Shown piece after piece: positions 22,264 to 33,271 of a DNA stretch of 47,148 bases; the stretch's first letter is position 1; every line of letters begins with the position of its first letter. The notes under the pieces were generated by a model that was given only the letters and a program-made list of their open reading frames with translations, had not been told where the DNA came from and did no database searches. The stretch comes from an uncultured Anaerotruncus sp. (GTDB lineage Bacteria > Bacillota > Clostridia > Oscillospirales > Ruminococcaceae): contig NZ_CABUCJ010000005.1 of the NCBI RefSeq assembly GCF_902490045.1, positions 1 to 47,148 of the forward strand. Reading direction: 5' to 3'. The translations under genes were made by a program, and so were the position numbers.

Positions 22264-22745
22264 CAGTATCCCATCTCCTTTAACAGCCGGGCGAGGATGG
22301 AAAACCGCTCGCCGAGGCGTTCCCCCTCGTTTGAGAGGGCCTGGCTGAAGAGCTTGATATCCTCCCGGATCATCGGGTTTTCGGTGCAGACCGAGACGGT
22401 CATCGCGTCCCCCTCGAGTCCCACCCGGTCAATGACGGGGTGTTCCGGATCGTAGAATTCCGGATGGCGGTAGCTCTCCTCGCGGAAGTACTGGCAGGCG
22501 CGGGCGGTGAGGATGGCCAGGTCGAGCACCCGGTGAAGGGGCAGCTCCTCCGACTGCCGGGACCATTTGCCGCCCGTGTGGCGCCACACCTTGGCGGAGA
22601 TATCGAGCTTTCCGCGGTCGTTCCACTGGGCAAGCCCGAGGGAGAGGCCCTTGGCGTCGGTGGCGGGGAAGCGGTGATCGTCGATCGCCTCGTAGTCCTC
22701 CACCGCGATGACGGGCTTATGCTTTAACGTTGTCGGGATGTTCAT
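22263..22745 (-). CDS. DUF6530 family protein
   Basis: 160 residues with the typical beginning of the family, IPTTLKHKPVIAVEDYEAID, then KGLSLGLAQWNDRGKLDISAKVW, SRQSEELPLHRVLDLAIL, and the ending LARLLKEMGY. The domain is common in Clostridia, cytoplasmic and uncharacterised. GGAGGG precedes the ATG. It heads a two-gene minus-strand operon with the GIY-YIG gene, driven by a near-perfect promoter with an operator between promoter and start. The family name is recalled, not searched, so treat it as likely. Confidence 0.75.
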   Translation of the reverse strand: MNIPTTLKHKPVIAVEDYEAIDDHRFPATDAKGLSLGLAQWNDRGKLDISAKVWRHTGGKWSRQSEELPLHRVLDLAILTARACQYFREESYRHPEFYDPEHPVIDRVGLEGDAMTVSVCTENPMIREDIKLFSQALSNEGERLGERFSILARLLKEMGY

Positions 22746-22758
22746 GGGGAACCCTCCA

Positions 22759-22784
22759 TTTACTAAATTAGTAATTTACTAATC
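22759..22784 (-). promoter_or_regulatory. Triple-heptad operator of the DUF6530 operon
   Basis: TTACTAA (22760-22766), TTAGTAA (22768-22774) and TTACTAA (22776-22782) alternate with single-base spacers, so each neighbour is the other's inverted copy. The array lies just past the start site and next to the ribosome site, fitting a repressor. No repressor gene is adjacent. Confidence 0.7.
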
Positions 22785-22786
22785 AG

Positions 22787-22815
22787 ATTATATCAGGGCG
22801 GGCCCCACGTGTCAA
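22787..22815 (-). promoter_or_regulatory. Promoter of the DUF6530-GIY-YIG operon
   Basis: On minus TTGACA (22815-22810) and TATAAT (22792-22787) with a 17-bp spacer, both perfect consensus. Such a strong promoter next to a palindromic operator implies tight repression. Confidence 0.88.
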
Positions 22816-22830
22816 GCGAAAGGTTGTGGA

Positions 22831-22859
22831 TTGCAACTGCCGGGCGGACGTGGTATAAT
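22831..22859 (+). promoter_or_regulatory. Promoter of the gdpP operon
   Basis: TTGCAA (22831-22836) and TATAAT (22854-22859), 17-bp spacer, with the extended -10 TGG. It is divergent from the DUF6530 promoter. Confidence 0.8.
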
Positions 22860-22926
22860 AATCTATGTATGAGTGGGCCGGCCCCGCTTGGGAAACCGAC
22901 AACATCGTCACAAACGAGGTTTTGAA

Positions 22927-24900
22927 GTGAAGAAAAGTAATCATCCGTTCCAATCCTTTTTGCTGATCGCAATCGGGTGCTGCGCGGCTGTCACGGTGGC
23001 TACGCTGTTCTTCAATATCCGGCTGTTCTATATCTGCGCGTTCGTCACGGTGGCATGCGCGGTGCTGCTTGTATGGCAGGTCCAGCTTACCAAGCGGCAG
23101 ATCAGCCGTTTTCTGGTCACGATGGGTCAGACGCTGACCACCGTGCAGCAGGACGCGCTGACGGGCTTCCCCATCCCGGTGTTCGTGTGCAGCGGGGAGG
23201 GTGAAATCGTCTGGTGCAACCGCCTCGGACAGACGGAGATCCTCGGGGAGGAGAACTGCTACGGCAAGAGCATCTACACCATCCTGACCGGCGTGGACAT
23301 CACCCGGACCTGCCCTGAGGGCGGCTACGACACCGAATACAAGGGACGTTTTTACACCGCCTATGTGGCGCGCGCGGTCAGCGAAGAGGAAGAGCTCTAC
23401 ATGGTGTACTTCTTCGAGAATACCGAGCTCAAGCGCTACGCGCGCGAATACTTTGAAACCCGCCCGTCGGTCATGCTGATTCTGGTGGACAACTACGAGG
23501 AGCTCCAGCAGAACATGAAGGACAACGAGCGCGCGCGGGTGATGGGCCAGATCGAATACGTGGTGAGCAAGTTCGTCACCGACAGCGGCGGGCTGCTGCT
23601 CAAGACCGAGCGCGACCGGTTCACCGCGGTGATGGAGGAGCGCAGCCTGCGCGGGATCATTTCGGCGCGGTTCACCCTGCTCGAGCAGGTGCGCGCCATC
23701 GAGACGGAAACCAAGATGGCCCCGACCCTGTCGGTCGGCGTCGGCCGCGACGCGTCCACCTTGGAGGAGAGCGAGCGGTTCGCGCGCCAGGCGCTCGACA
23801 TGGCGCTCGGGCGCGGCGGCGACCAGGCCGCGGTGCGGGGCGCGTCGGGGTACGAGTTTTTCGGCGGCGTCTCGAGCGGCATGGAGAAGCGCACCAAGGT
23901 CAAGACGCGCATCGTCGCCACCGCGCTCGCCGAGCTGATCGGCGGCAGCGACAACGTGCTCGTCATGGGCCACCGCGCCGCCGACCTCGACTGCTTCGGC
24001 GCGTCGGTGGGCATCATGAAGGCCGCCCGCCTCATGGGCAAGGAGGCTTACGTCGTCATCCGCAGGAACACCAACCTCGTGGCGCTCGAATATGAACGGC
24101 TGCTCCAGAACGGGTTCGAGGGCATGTTCCTCGAGCCGGAGGACGCGCTGCTCAAGGTCACCCGCAAGACGCTGCTCATCATCTGCGACACCCACGTCAA
24201 GCACATCCTCGAGTCGGAGGCCGTCTTTGACGCCTGTAAGAACGTCGTCGTCATCGACCACCACCGCAAGATGGTCGGCCACATCGACAACGCCGTCATC
24301 TTCTACCACGAGCCCTACGCGTCGAGCGCCTCTGAGATGGTCACCGAGCTGGCGCAGTATTTCGGCGACAAGCTGCGGCTCGGCCGCCCCGAGGCCGAGG
24401 CGCTGCTGGCGGGCATCATGCTCGACACCAAGAACTTCATCATCAAGACGGGGGTGCGCACCTTCGAGGCCGCGGCCTACCTGCGCAAGATCGGCGCGGA
24501 CACGGTCGAGGTGCGGCGGATGTTCGCCCTCTCGATGGAGAGCTACCAGCGCCGCGCCAAGCTGGTCGCCAACGCGGAGGTCTACCGCGGCTGCGCGATC
24601 GCCGTCTCGCCCGACCGCGACGCGCCCGACATCCAGGTGACTGCGGCGCAGGCCGCGGATGAACTGCTCGGCATCATCGGCGTGCAGGCGTCCTTCCTCG
24701 TCTTTGAGATGAACGGCGGCGTGTCGATCTCGGCGCGCAGCATGGGGCAGCTCAACGTTCAGATCATCATGGAAAAGCTGGGCGGCGGCGGGCACCTCAC
24801 GATGGCGGGGGCGCAGCTGACCGGCGTGCCGCTCGACGAGGCGTACCGCAGTCTGGTCGCGGCGATCGACCAGTACTTCGAGGAAAACAGCAGAAATTAG
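22927..24900 (+). CDS. gdpP: Cyclic-di-AMP phosphodiesterase GdpP
   Basis: 657 residues, full length. Two membrane helices (about 10-50) are followed by a PAS-like region, a degenerate GGDEF-like domain (its signature is only YEFFGG), then DHH and DHHA1 domains. The DHH motifs are GHRAADLDCFGAS, ICDTH and VIDHHRK; the DHHA1 part has GGGGHLTMAGAQL. The enzyme cuts c-di-AMP to pApA, controlling potassium, osmotic and wall stress. The GTG at 22927 has GAGGT 6 nt upstream; an upstream GTG in frame lacks a site. It is followed by rplI and dnaB, the order found across Firmicutes. Confidence 0.96.
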   Translation: MKKSNHPFQSFLLIAIGCCAAVTVATLFFNIRLFYICAFVTVACAVLLVWQVQLTKRQISRFLVTMGQTLTTVQQDALTGFPIPVFVCSGEGEIVWCNRLGQTEILGEENCYGKSIYTILTGVDITRTCPEGGYDTEYKGRFYTAYVARAVSEEEELYMVYFFENTELKRYAREYFETRPSVMLILVDNYEELQQNMKDNERARVMGQIEYVVSKFVTDSGGLLLKTERDRFTAVMEERSLRGIISARFTLLEQVRAIETETKMAPTLSVGVGRDASTLEESERFARQALDMALGRGGDQAAVRGASGYEFFGGVSSGMEKRTKVKTRIVATALAELIGGSDNVLVMGHRAADLDCFGASVGIMKAARLMGKEAYVVIRRNTNLVALEYERLLQNGFEGMFLEPEDALLKVTRKTLLIICDTHVKHILESEAVFDACKNVVVIDHHRKMVGHIDNAVIFYHEPYASSASEMVTELAQYFGDKLRLGRPEAEALLAGIMLDTKNFIIKTGVRTFEAAAYLRKIGADTVEVRRMFALSMESYQRRAKLVANAEVYRGCAIAVSPDRDAPDIQVTAAQAADELLGIIGVQASFLVFEMNGGVSISARSMGQLNVQIIMEKLGGGGHLTMAGAQLTGVPLDEAYRSLVAAIDQYFEENSRN

Positions 24901-24976
24901 TCCCGGACGGCGCTTGCGCCCGACGGAGATTGCATTTGGCAGGCCCCCTTCAGGGGGCCGGAAGGGAGACGGAACA

Positions 24977-25426
24977 ATGAAAGTGATTCTGACACAGGAC
25001 GTCAAGGGAAGCGGTAAGAAGGGGGACCTCGTCAAGGTTTCCGACGGGTACGCCCGCAATTTCCTGCTGCCCAAGGGGCTGGCGATCGAGGCGAACGCGC
25101 AGGCGCTCGGCGAGATGAAGGCGCGGCAGGCGTCGATCGAGCACAAGGCCGAGGTGGAAAAGCAGGCGGCTCAGGAGCTGGCCGGGAAGGTCGGCGGCAA
25201 GACGGTGAAGATCGCCGCCAAGGCGGGCGCGAACGGCAAGCTGTTCGGCTCGGTCACGAGCAAGGAGATTTCCGAGGAGCTCTCCCGCCAGCTCGGCGCG
25301 CAGATCGACAAGCGCAGGATCGTCATGGATTCCGACATCAAGGCGTTCGGCAGCTACACCGTGCAGGTGAAGCTGCACCCGGGCATCGCGGCGGACGTCT
25401 ACGTGGTCGTCGGCGAAGCGGAGTAA
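24977..25426 (+). CDS. rplI: Ribosomal protein bL9
   Basis: 149 residues. The N-terminal rRNA-binding part KVILTQDVKGSGKKGDLVKV...GYARNFLLPKGLA is the L9 signature; a long connecting helix (about 45-75) and a C-terminal domain (GKLFGSVTSKEIS, HPGIAADVYV) complete it. It binds 23S rRNA at the base of the L1 stalk and limits frame slippage. The ATG at 24977 follows GGGAGACGG. Between gdpP and this gene, GGCCCCC and GGGGGCC (24942-24959) form a short hairpin that could be a processing or regulatory element. Confidence 0.97.
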   Translation: MKVILTQDVKGSGKKGDLVKVSDGYARNFLLPKGLAIEANAQALGEMKARQASIEHKAEVEKQAAQELAGKVGGKTVKIAAKAGANGKLFGSVTSKEISEELSRQLGAQIDKRRIVMDSDIKAFGSYTVQVKLHPGIAADVYVVVGEAE

Positions 25427-25454
25427 GCGGATCACACTGAGAGGAGGGGCGGCG

Positions 25455-26813
25455 TTGGCGGACTTCAATCTGGACACGGGGGAATACGGCCGGCAGATGC
25501 CCTACAGCCTCGAGGCGGAGCAGAGCGTGCTCGGCGCGGTGCTGATCGATCCCGCCTGCTTTGCGCTGGTGATGGAGAACCTGCGGTCGTCGGCGTTCTA
25601 CCGCCCCCAGCACCAGCAGATTTTTGACGTGATGACCAACATGTTCAACATGAACAGGACGATGGACTTCATCACGATCCTCGACGCGGTCAAGGGAGAG
25701 CAGATCTTCGAGACCGACGAGGACGCCAAAATCTACCTGACCAACCTCGCGCAGGTGGTGCCCTCGTCGGCGAACGTCGAGGCGTACTGCCGGATCGTGC
25801 GCGAAAAATATTATGTGCGCCGGCTGATCACCGCCTCGCGGGAGATCATCGACATGGCGCAGGAGTCCCAGGCGGAGTCCGACGTGCTGCTCGACTCGGC
25901 CGAGCAGAGCATCTTCGACATCCGCCAGGGGCGCAACACGAGCTCCTTCAAGCATATCCGAACGGCGATCACCGAGACCTACGAGCTGCTCCAGCACCTC
26001 TCCGGCGAGGACCGGGACAAGTATAAGGGCATCTCGACCGGCTACCCGGCGCTCGACCGGGTGATCACCGGGCTCAACAAGACCGACCTCATCCTCATCG
26101 CGGCCCGCCCCGGCATGGGCAAGACCTCACTCGCGCTCAACATCGCGGAGAACGTCGCCACCAAGGGGGGGCGCACGGTCGCCGTCTTCTCGCTCGAAAT
26201 GAGCAGCGAGCAGCTCGCGCAGCGCCTGCTTTCGTCGCAGGCGTCGGTCGAGGGGCAGCTGCTGCGCACGGGCGAGCTTTCGGGCGACGACTGGGTGCGC
26301 ATCGCGGTGGCGTCGCAGGTGCTCTCCAAGGCGGATATTTACCTCGACGACACGCCGGGCATCACGGTGGGGGAGATGAAGGCGAAGCTGCGCCGGCTCA
26401 AGAAGGTCGACCTCGTCATCATCGACTACCTCCAGCTGATGTCCACCGGGCGGCGCAGCGAAAACCGCGTGCAGGAGGTTTCGGAGATCACCCGAAACCT
26501 CAAGATCATGGCCAAGGAGCTCAACGTCCCGGTCATCACCCTCTCCCAGCTCTCCCGCGGACCGGAGAGCCGCACCACCCACAAGCCGATGCTCTCCGAC
26601 CTGCGCGAATCGGGTTCGATTGAGCAGGACGCCGATATCGTCCTGCTGCTCTACCGCGAGGACTACTACGCGCGCGAGGAGGCGGAGGAGCGCAACATCG
26701 CCGAATGCGACGTGGCCAAGAACCGCCACGGCGAGGTGGGGGTCGTCAAGCTCGGCTGGGACAACCGCTACACGAGATTTACGAATTTGGAGCTGGGGCG
26801 CGATGAACCGTAA
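25455..26813 (+). CDS. dnaB: Replicative DNA helicase DnaB
   Basis: 452 residues. The N-terminal domain (about 15-120) with PYSLEAEQSVLGAVL binds DnaG and the neighbouring subunit; the RecA-like motor (about 185-440) has Walker A RPGMGKTSLA, the DLVIIDYLQLM Walker B, and the arginine-finger region LSQLSRGPE. The hexamer unwinds DNA at the fork. A TTG start has GAGGAGGGG upstream. It overlaps tilS by 11 bp, so the two are coupled. Confidence 0.96.
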   Translation: MADFNLDTGEYGRQMPYSLEAEQSVLGAVLIDPACFALVMENLRSSAFYRPQHQQIFDVMTNMFNMNRTMDFITILDAVKGEQIFETDEDAKIYLTNLAQVVPSSANVEAYCRIVREKYYVRRLITASREIIDMAQESQAESDVLLDSAEQSIFDIRQGRNTSSFKHIRTAITETYELLQHLSGEDRDKYKGISTGYPALDRVITGLNKTDLILIAARPGMGKTSLALNIAENVATKGGRTVAVFSLEMSSEQLAQRLLSSQASVEGQLLRTGELSGDDWVRIAVASQVLSKADIYLDDTPGITVGEMKAKLRRLKKVDLVIIDYLQLMSTGRRSENRVQEVSEITRNLKIMAKELNVPVITLSQLSRGPESRTTHKPMLSDLRESGSIEQDADIVLLLYREDYYAREEAEERNIAECDVAKNRHGEVGVVKLGWDNRYTRFTNLELGRDEP

Positions 26814-28200
26814 GGCGAGGGCGACAATTGAAGAATTTTCCATGCTCCGGCAGGGTGACACGGTCACGGCGGCGGTTTCGGGCGGCGCCGACTCGGTCGC
26901 CCTGCTTGATTTTTTGTGCTCGCTCACCGATCTAAATCTGACGGTGCGCGCCTGCCATCTCAACCACTGCCTGCGCGGGGAGGAGAGCGACCGGGACGAG
27001 CAGCTCGTGCGCACGATGTGCGCGGAGTACGGCATCCCGCTCGACCTGCGCCGGGTCGAGGTCAGGGAGCTCGCGCGGGAGCGGGGCGTGTCGATCGAGG
27101 TCGCGGCAAGGGAGGCGCGCTACGCCTTTTTCGGCGAGCTTGCGGAAAAATACGACTGCAAGATCGCGACGGCGCACACCCTTTCGGATACCGCCGAGAC
27201 GGTGCTCCTGAATCTCGCGCGCGGCACCGGCATCGCGGGGCTGTGCGGCATCCCGCCGGTGCGCGGGGCGGTCGTGCGACCGCTCATCGGCTGCACCCGG
27301 CGGGAGACGGAGGACTACTGCGCGGCCCACGGGCTCTGCTACGTCACCGACAGCACCAACCTGACCGACCGCTACACCCGCAACCACATCCGCCACAACG
27401 TCCTGCCGCAGCTCTTCCGGGTGAACCCCGAGGCGCTCGCGGCGGTCGGGCGGATGACCGACTCCCTGCGGCGGGACGCCGACTGCCTCGCGCAGCTCGC
27501 GGGGGAGGCGGGGGAGAAGCTCCGGCGGGAGGGAGGCTTCGACGCGGCGGGGCTTGCGGCGCTGCATCCGGCGCTCTGTACCCGCGTCATCGCCTCGCTG
27601 CTCGAGGAGGGCGGCGTCGAGCGTTCGGCCGAGCGGATCGGCGCGGTCGCTGGGATGCTCGAAAACAGCCGACGGCACACGATGCAGGTCGGGCCGCGGC
27701 TCTACGTCACCGTGCGGGACGGTGTGCTGCGGCTGGAACGGCGCGGCGAGCGCCCCGCGGGGCCGGTCACGCCGCGGCAGCTCGAGAAGGCGCGGCTCGA
27801 CGGCGCGCGAATTCCGCTGGACGGTGGAAAAGCAATAGAATTTTCGGTTATAAACTGTGCAGATTATGAAATTTTTGAGAACATTCCGGATAGGGGATTA
27901 AAAAACGCGGTCGATTATGATAAAATAAATGTTGATATTTTTTTGCGTTCGCGGCAGGCGGGCGACCGGATGAAGCCCGCCGGGCGCGGATGCACAAAAA
28001 CGCTCAAAAAGCTCTTTTCCGAGCTTGGGCTCGACGACCGCGAGCGGCTGTGCGTACTGGCCGACAGCGAGGGGGTCTTCTTTGCGGAGGGCGCCGGCGT
28101 GGACGAGCGGGTGCGGGTTGGCCGCGGGACGAAAAACATCATGATGATCACCCTCGCGCCGGAGCCCGGGGCGGGGGAAAGACGAGCGGAGGATGAATAG
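26803..28200 (+). CDS. tilS: tRNA(Ile)-lysidine synthetase TilS
   Basis: 465 residues. The N-type ATP pyrophosphatase loop is SGGADS (26-31). The following HLNHCLRGEESDRDE, REARYAFF and ATAHTLSDTAETVLLNLARGTG are conserved TilS blocks, and the C-terminal lysidine domain includes RSRQAGDRMKPAG. It changes C34 of the AUA-reading tRNA-Ile to lysidine, an essential step. The ATG at 26803 lies inside the dnaB end, giving a 11-bp overlap; upstream frame is shadow. Near 27835-27935 the sequence turns AT-rich inside the gene (base use unlike the flanks), but the frame stays open. Confidence 0.95.
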   Translation: MNRKARATIEEFSMLRQGDTVTAAVSGGADSVALLDFLCSLTDLNLTVRACHLNHCLRGEESDRDEQLVRTMCAEYGIPLDLRRVEVRELARERGVSIEVAAREARYAFFGELAEKYDCKIATAHTLSDTAETVLLNLARGTGIAGLCGIPPVRGAVVRPLIGCTRRETEDYCAAHGLCYVTDSTNLTDRYTRNHIRHNVLPQLFRVNPEALAAVGRMTDSLRRDADCLAQLAGEAGEKLRREGGFDAAGLAALHPALCTRVIASLLEEGGVERSAERIGAVAGMLENSRRHTMQVGPRLYVTVRDGVLRLERRGERPAGPVTPRQLEKARLDGARIPLDGGKAIEFSVINCADYEIFENIPDRGLKNAVDYDKINVDIFLRSRQAGDRMKPAGRGCTKTLKKLFSELGLDDRERLCVLADSEGVFFAEGAGVDERVRVGRGTKNIMMITLAPEPGAGERRAEDE

Positions 28201-28202
28201 GC

Positions 28203-28757
28203 ATGGCAAAAGGGAATATGACGGACGACATCCTGAAGGTGCTGATCGAGGAAGAGGAGATCGCGGCAAAGGTAAAGGAACTCGGCGCGCGGATTTCCGC
28301 GGATTACGCGGACAAAAAGCTGCTGGTGCTCGGCGTGCTCAAGGGATCGTTCGTCTTTATGGCCGATCTCATCCGCGCGATCACCGTCCCCTGCGAGATC
28401 GAATTCATGGCTGTTTCGAGCTACCGTTCCGGCGTAAAATCCTCGGGAGTGGTTAAGATAATCAAGGATATCGACATCAACCCCCAGGACTACAACATCC
28501 TCATCGTCGAGGATATCCTCGACAGCGGCCTGACCCTCAAATACCTCAAGGAGCTGCTCATGCAGCGGCACGCGTCGGACATCCGCATCGCGACGCTGCT
28601 GGATAAGCCCGCCCGCCGCGCCGCGGACATCCAGGCGGACTACACCTGCTTCGAGGTGCCCGACGAGTTCGTGGTCGGCTACGGGCTCGACTTCGCGGAG
28701 AAATACCGCAACCTCCCCTATGTGGGCGTGCTCAAGCCGGAGGTCTACGAAAAGTAG
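28203..28757 (+). CDS. hpt: Hypoxanthine phosphoribosyltransferase
   Basis: 184 residues, standard length. The PRPP motif is VEDILDSGLT, with the earlier LKGSFVFMADL and the late DFVVGYGLDFAEKYR-like stretch (EFVVGYGLDFAEKYR). It converts hypoxanthine or guanine with PRPP to IMP or GMP. AGGATGAATAG precedes the start; the gene begins 2 bp after tilS. tilS-hpt-ftsH is a classic Firmicute order. Confidence 0.96.
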   Translation: MAKGNMTDDILKVLIEEEEIAAKVKELGARISADYADKKLLVLGVLKGSFVFMADLIRAITVPCEIEFMAVSSYRSGVKSSGVVKIIKDIDINPQDYNILIVEDILDSGLTLKYLKELLMQRHASDIRIATLLDKPARRAADIQADYTCFEVPDEFVVGYGLDFAEKYRNLPYVGVLKPEVYEK

Positions 28758-28817
28758 TCCCGCGCCGCCGTGCGGCGCGCCTTGGGCGCGCAATGATTTG
28801 ACAGGAGTGAATCTGAT

Positions 28818-30836
<2,019 letters not shown>

Positions 30837-30851
30837 CGGGAGGTTAGGAAG

Positions 30852-31793
30852 ATGCTCTTCGACAAGATCATCACGCTGTCGCTCAACCCTGTGGCGGACA
30901 TCACCCTCTACGTGGATGGATTCATCATGGGCAGCGAGAACACCGTCACCAGCGAGCTGTACGACTCGGCGGGCAAGGCGGTCGACGTTTCGCGCGTGCT
31001 GCAGAGCTACGAGCTTGCAAACACCGCGCTCATCGTGGCCGGCCAGGAGAACAGCAAGCGCTACTTCGAGCGCCTCGACGACGAGCATGTCCGGACGCGG
31101 GTCATCCTCACGCCCGGGCGGATGCGCGAGAACATCAGCATCGTCACCCCGGACGGAACCTTCACCCGGCTGATCCGCAGGAGCCCCAAGATCCGGCAGC
31201 GTACGATCGACGAGCTGGAGACGGCGCTGTCGGAGGAGATCCGTCCGGCGACGCTGGTCGTTGTGGCGGGCGCGATGCCCGAAGGGGTCACCGACGACAT
31301 CTTCTGTGAAATCTGCATGTTCATCAAGGAGTGCGGCGGCACGGTCGCGCTGGACACCCGCTCCGCCACGCTTGAGAACATCGCCAAAATCCAGCCGTGG
31401 GTGATCAAGCCCAACTTCGAGGAGCTGTGCATGCTCGTCGGCCGTCCGCTCGAATCGCTCGAGCAGGTCAAGGACGCCGTCAAGCAGCTGGCCGATCTCG
31501 GCGTGCGCCATGTGCTGGCGAGCATGGGCGCGGAGGGGATGGTCTACGGGGACGGCAAGGTTACATACAAAGCCGACGTCCCCGAGCTCTCGGAGATCAA
31601 ATCCTCCATCGGCGCGGGCGACGCGGCCCTCGCGGGGTTCATTATCGCCCACGATTACAAGTACGATCCCAAGCGTTCGCTGCAGTTCGCGGCGGCGTTC
31701 GGGACGGCCTCCTGCCTCGTGGAGGGCACCAACCCGCCCCGGCGCATTTCGGTCGCGATGGTCAATAACCAGGTATCCGTATACGAAATTTAA
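30852..31793 (+). CDS. PfkB-family phosphosugar kinase (1-phosphofructokinase type)
   Basis: 313 residues. It starts with ITLSLNPVADITLYV, which matches FruK/LacC-type kinases (the TLNPALD pattern with V in place of L). The PfkB C-terminal signature IGAGDAALAGF holds the catalytic base Asp, and TxNxEEL-like KPNFEEL is present. Likely substrates are fructose-1-phosphate or tagatose-6-phosphate, giving the bisphosphate. AGGTTAGGAAG precedes the start 15 bp after ftsH. No PTS or fructose operon regulator adjoins, so the substrate is uncertain. Confidence 0.88.
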   Translation: MLFDKIITLSLNPVADITLYVDGFIMGSENTVTSELYDSAGKAVDVSRVLQSYELANTALIVAGQENSKRYFERLDDEHVRTRVILTPGRMRENISIVTPDGTFTRLIRRSPKIRQRTIDELETALSEEIRPATLVVVAGAMPEGVTDDIFCEICMFIKECGGTVALDTRSATLENIAKIQPWVIKPNFEELCMLVGRPLESLEQVKDAVKQLADLGVRHVLASMGAEGMVYGDGKVTYKADVPELSEIKSSIGAGDAALAGFIIAHDYKYDPKRSLQFAAAFGTASCLVEGTNPPRRISVAMVNNQVSVYEI

Positions 31794-31797
31794 ACGG

Positions 31798-31822
31798 AGG
31801 GCCGGAGGAATCCGGCCCTTTT
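31798..31822 (+). terminator. Intra-operon terminator-like hairpin
   Basis: AGGGCCGGA and TCCGGCCCT, with loop GGAA, then TTTT, located between the kinase stop and the next start. A short T-run suggests partial termination. Confidence 0.6.
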
Positions 31823-31841
31823 CAAAAGGGAGGACAAGCAA

Positions 31842-32369
31842 GTGAGCAAGCTGTTGGTCGTGGTGGACTACCAGAACGATTTTGTGAACGGGAGCCTCGG
31901 ATTCCCGGGCGCGGAGGCGCTTGAGGAGCCGATCTGCCAAAAGATCGAGGCGTACAAATCCCGCGGGGACGACGTGGCGTTCACCTTTGACACCCACGGG
32001 GAGGATTACCTCGAGACGCAGGAGGGCAAAAACCTGCCCGTCGTCCACTGCGTGCGGGGGATGCCCGGCTGGGAGCTCTACGGGAAGGTGGCCGATTACT
32101 GCGACGCGCTGACCCCCTGCTTCCACAAGCCCGCCTTCGGTTCTATGGCGCTGGCCTACTATGCCAAGACGCAGGGCTATGAGGAGGTCGAGCTGTGCGG
32201 GCTGGTGTCCAACATCTGCGTGATCTCCAACGCGGTACTGATCAAGGCCGCGCTTCCCGAGGCGCGGGTGTCGGTCGACGCGCGCTGCACCGCCTGCGCC
32301 GACCCGGCGATGAACGAAAAGGCGCTCGACGTGATGGAGGGTCTCCAGGTCGCCGTGACCAACCGGTAG
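31842..32369 (+). CDS. Cysteine hydrolase, nicotinamidase/isochorismatase-like
   Basis: 175 residues. The catalytic triad is visible: D9 (VVVDYQNDF), K96 (FHKPAFGS) and C126 (SNICVISNA), with the typical cis-peptide motif region LVSNICV. Nicotinamidase metal ligands are not clearly kept (DTHG is present, giving one possible Asp/His pair). It is probably a nicotinamidase that starts NAD salvage, but other amide substrates are possible. A GTG start follows GGGAGGAC. It is the last gene of the operon, with a strong terminator after it. Confidence 0.85.
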   Translation: MSKLLVVVDYQNDFVNGSLGFPGAEALEEPICQKIEAYKSRGDDVAFTFDTHGEDYLETQEGKNLPVVHCVRGMPGWELYGKVADYCDALTPCFHKPAFGSMALAYYAKTQGYEEVELCGLVSNICVISNAVLIKAALPEARVSVDARCTACADPAMNEKALDVMEGLQVAVTNR

Positions 32370-32412
32370 GAGCGGCCAAACGGGATGACAAAGCCGCTTG
32401 AGAAGCGGAAAA

Positions 32413-32446
32413 AAAGAGGGCGGACACGAAGGTGTCCGCCCTCTTT
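32413..32446 (+). terminator. Terminator of the gdpP-to-cysteine hydrolase cluster
   Basis: AAAGAGGGCGGACAC (32413-32427) pairs perfectly with GTGTCCGCCCTCTTT (32432-32446), loop GAAG. Confidence 0.9.
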
Positions 32447-32482
32447 GCGCGTGATGCCGGGGAAGGGGAAGCGGCGGCGATG

Positions 32483-32511
32483 TTGACAACCCCGCCGCGG
32501 ACGCTTACAAT
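32483..32511 (+). promoter_or_regulatory. Promoter of the fructose-6-phosphate aldolase gene
   Basis: TTGACA (32483-32488) and TACAAT (32506-32511), 17-bp spacer; both near consensus. Confidence 0.85.
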
Positions 32512-32577
32512 GTCTACATTGATAAGATGAAGAAATGCTCGAGGCGCCGACTAATTGACCGAAAGGAAGTCTGCAAT

Positions 32578-33261
32578 ATGTATGAACTGATGCTTGACAC
32601 CGCGAATCTGGCGGATTTGAAGGAGGGGCTGGACAGCTGGCCGGTCGTCGGCGTGACCTCCAACCCCACGATCCTGAAGGCGGAGGGCGAAATCGACGTC
32701 TACGCCCGCCTGCGGGAGATCAAGGCGCTCTGCGGCGAAAAGCGCAGCCTGCACGTGCAGGTCGTCTCCACCGCCACCGGCGCGATTCTCGAGGAGGCGC
32801 GGCACATTCTCGAGAATCTGGGCAAGGACACCTTCATCAAGGTCCCTGTCAGCGCCGCGGGCCTGCCCGCCATCAAAAAGCTCTCCGACGAGGGGGTGAA
32901 CGTCACCGCCACGGCGATCTATTCGACAATGCAGGGGATGCTCGCGGTGCTGGCGGGCGCGAAGTACATCGCGGTCTACTACAACCGCATGGAGAACAAC
33001 TGCACCGACCCCACCCGGGTGATCGCGGAGCTCCGTGAATTCATCGACGGCAGCGGCAGCGGCGCGAAAATCCTGGCCGCGAGCTTCAAGAACGCCGCGC
33101 AGGTCGTCTCCGCCTACGCGAGCGGCGCGCAGGGCGCCACCGTGAGCGCCGACATCATCCGGCTGGGGCTGGGCATGACCGGCGTCGCCAGCGCGGTGGA
33201 CGTCTTCCGGAAGGACTTTGAGGCGATCCACGGCGCGGGCCGGACGATGATGACGATCTGA
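32578..33261 (+). CDS. Fructose-6-phosphate aldolase (transaldolase-like)
   Basis: 227 residues, the short transaldolase subfamily. It begins MYELMLDTANLADLKEG and has VVGVTSNPTIL, the Schiff-base lysine K88 in TFIKVPVSAAG, the block VNVTATAIYSTMQ, and YYNRMENN. It cleaves or forms fructose-6-phosphate from dihydroxyacetone and glyceraldehyde-3-phosphate, or acts as a transaldolase. AAAGGAAG precedes the ATG at 32578; an earlier ATG at 32527 is in the leader and has no site. It stands alone between promoter and terminator. Which activity applies cannot be told. Confidence 0.9.
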   Translation: MYELMLDTANLADLKEGLDSWPVVGVTSNPTILKAEGEIDVYARLREIKALCGEKRSLHVQVVSTATGAILEEARHILENLGKDTFIKVPVSAAGLPAIKKLSDEGVNVTATAIYSTMQGMLAVLAGAKYIAVYYNRMENNCTDPTRVIAELREFIDGSGSGAKILAASFKNAAQVVSAYASGAQGATVSADIIRLGLGMTGVASAVDVFRKDFEAIHGAGRTMMTI

Positions 33262-33271
33262 GCCGCGCCAT

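Noticed and set aside
27835..27960. AT-rich patch in tilS as an insertion
   Set aside because: The frame continues and the TilS C-terminal block follows; local base change without a junction is not evidence of an element.
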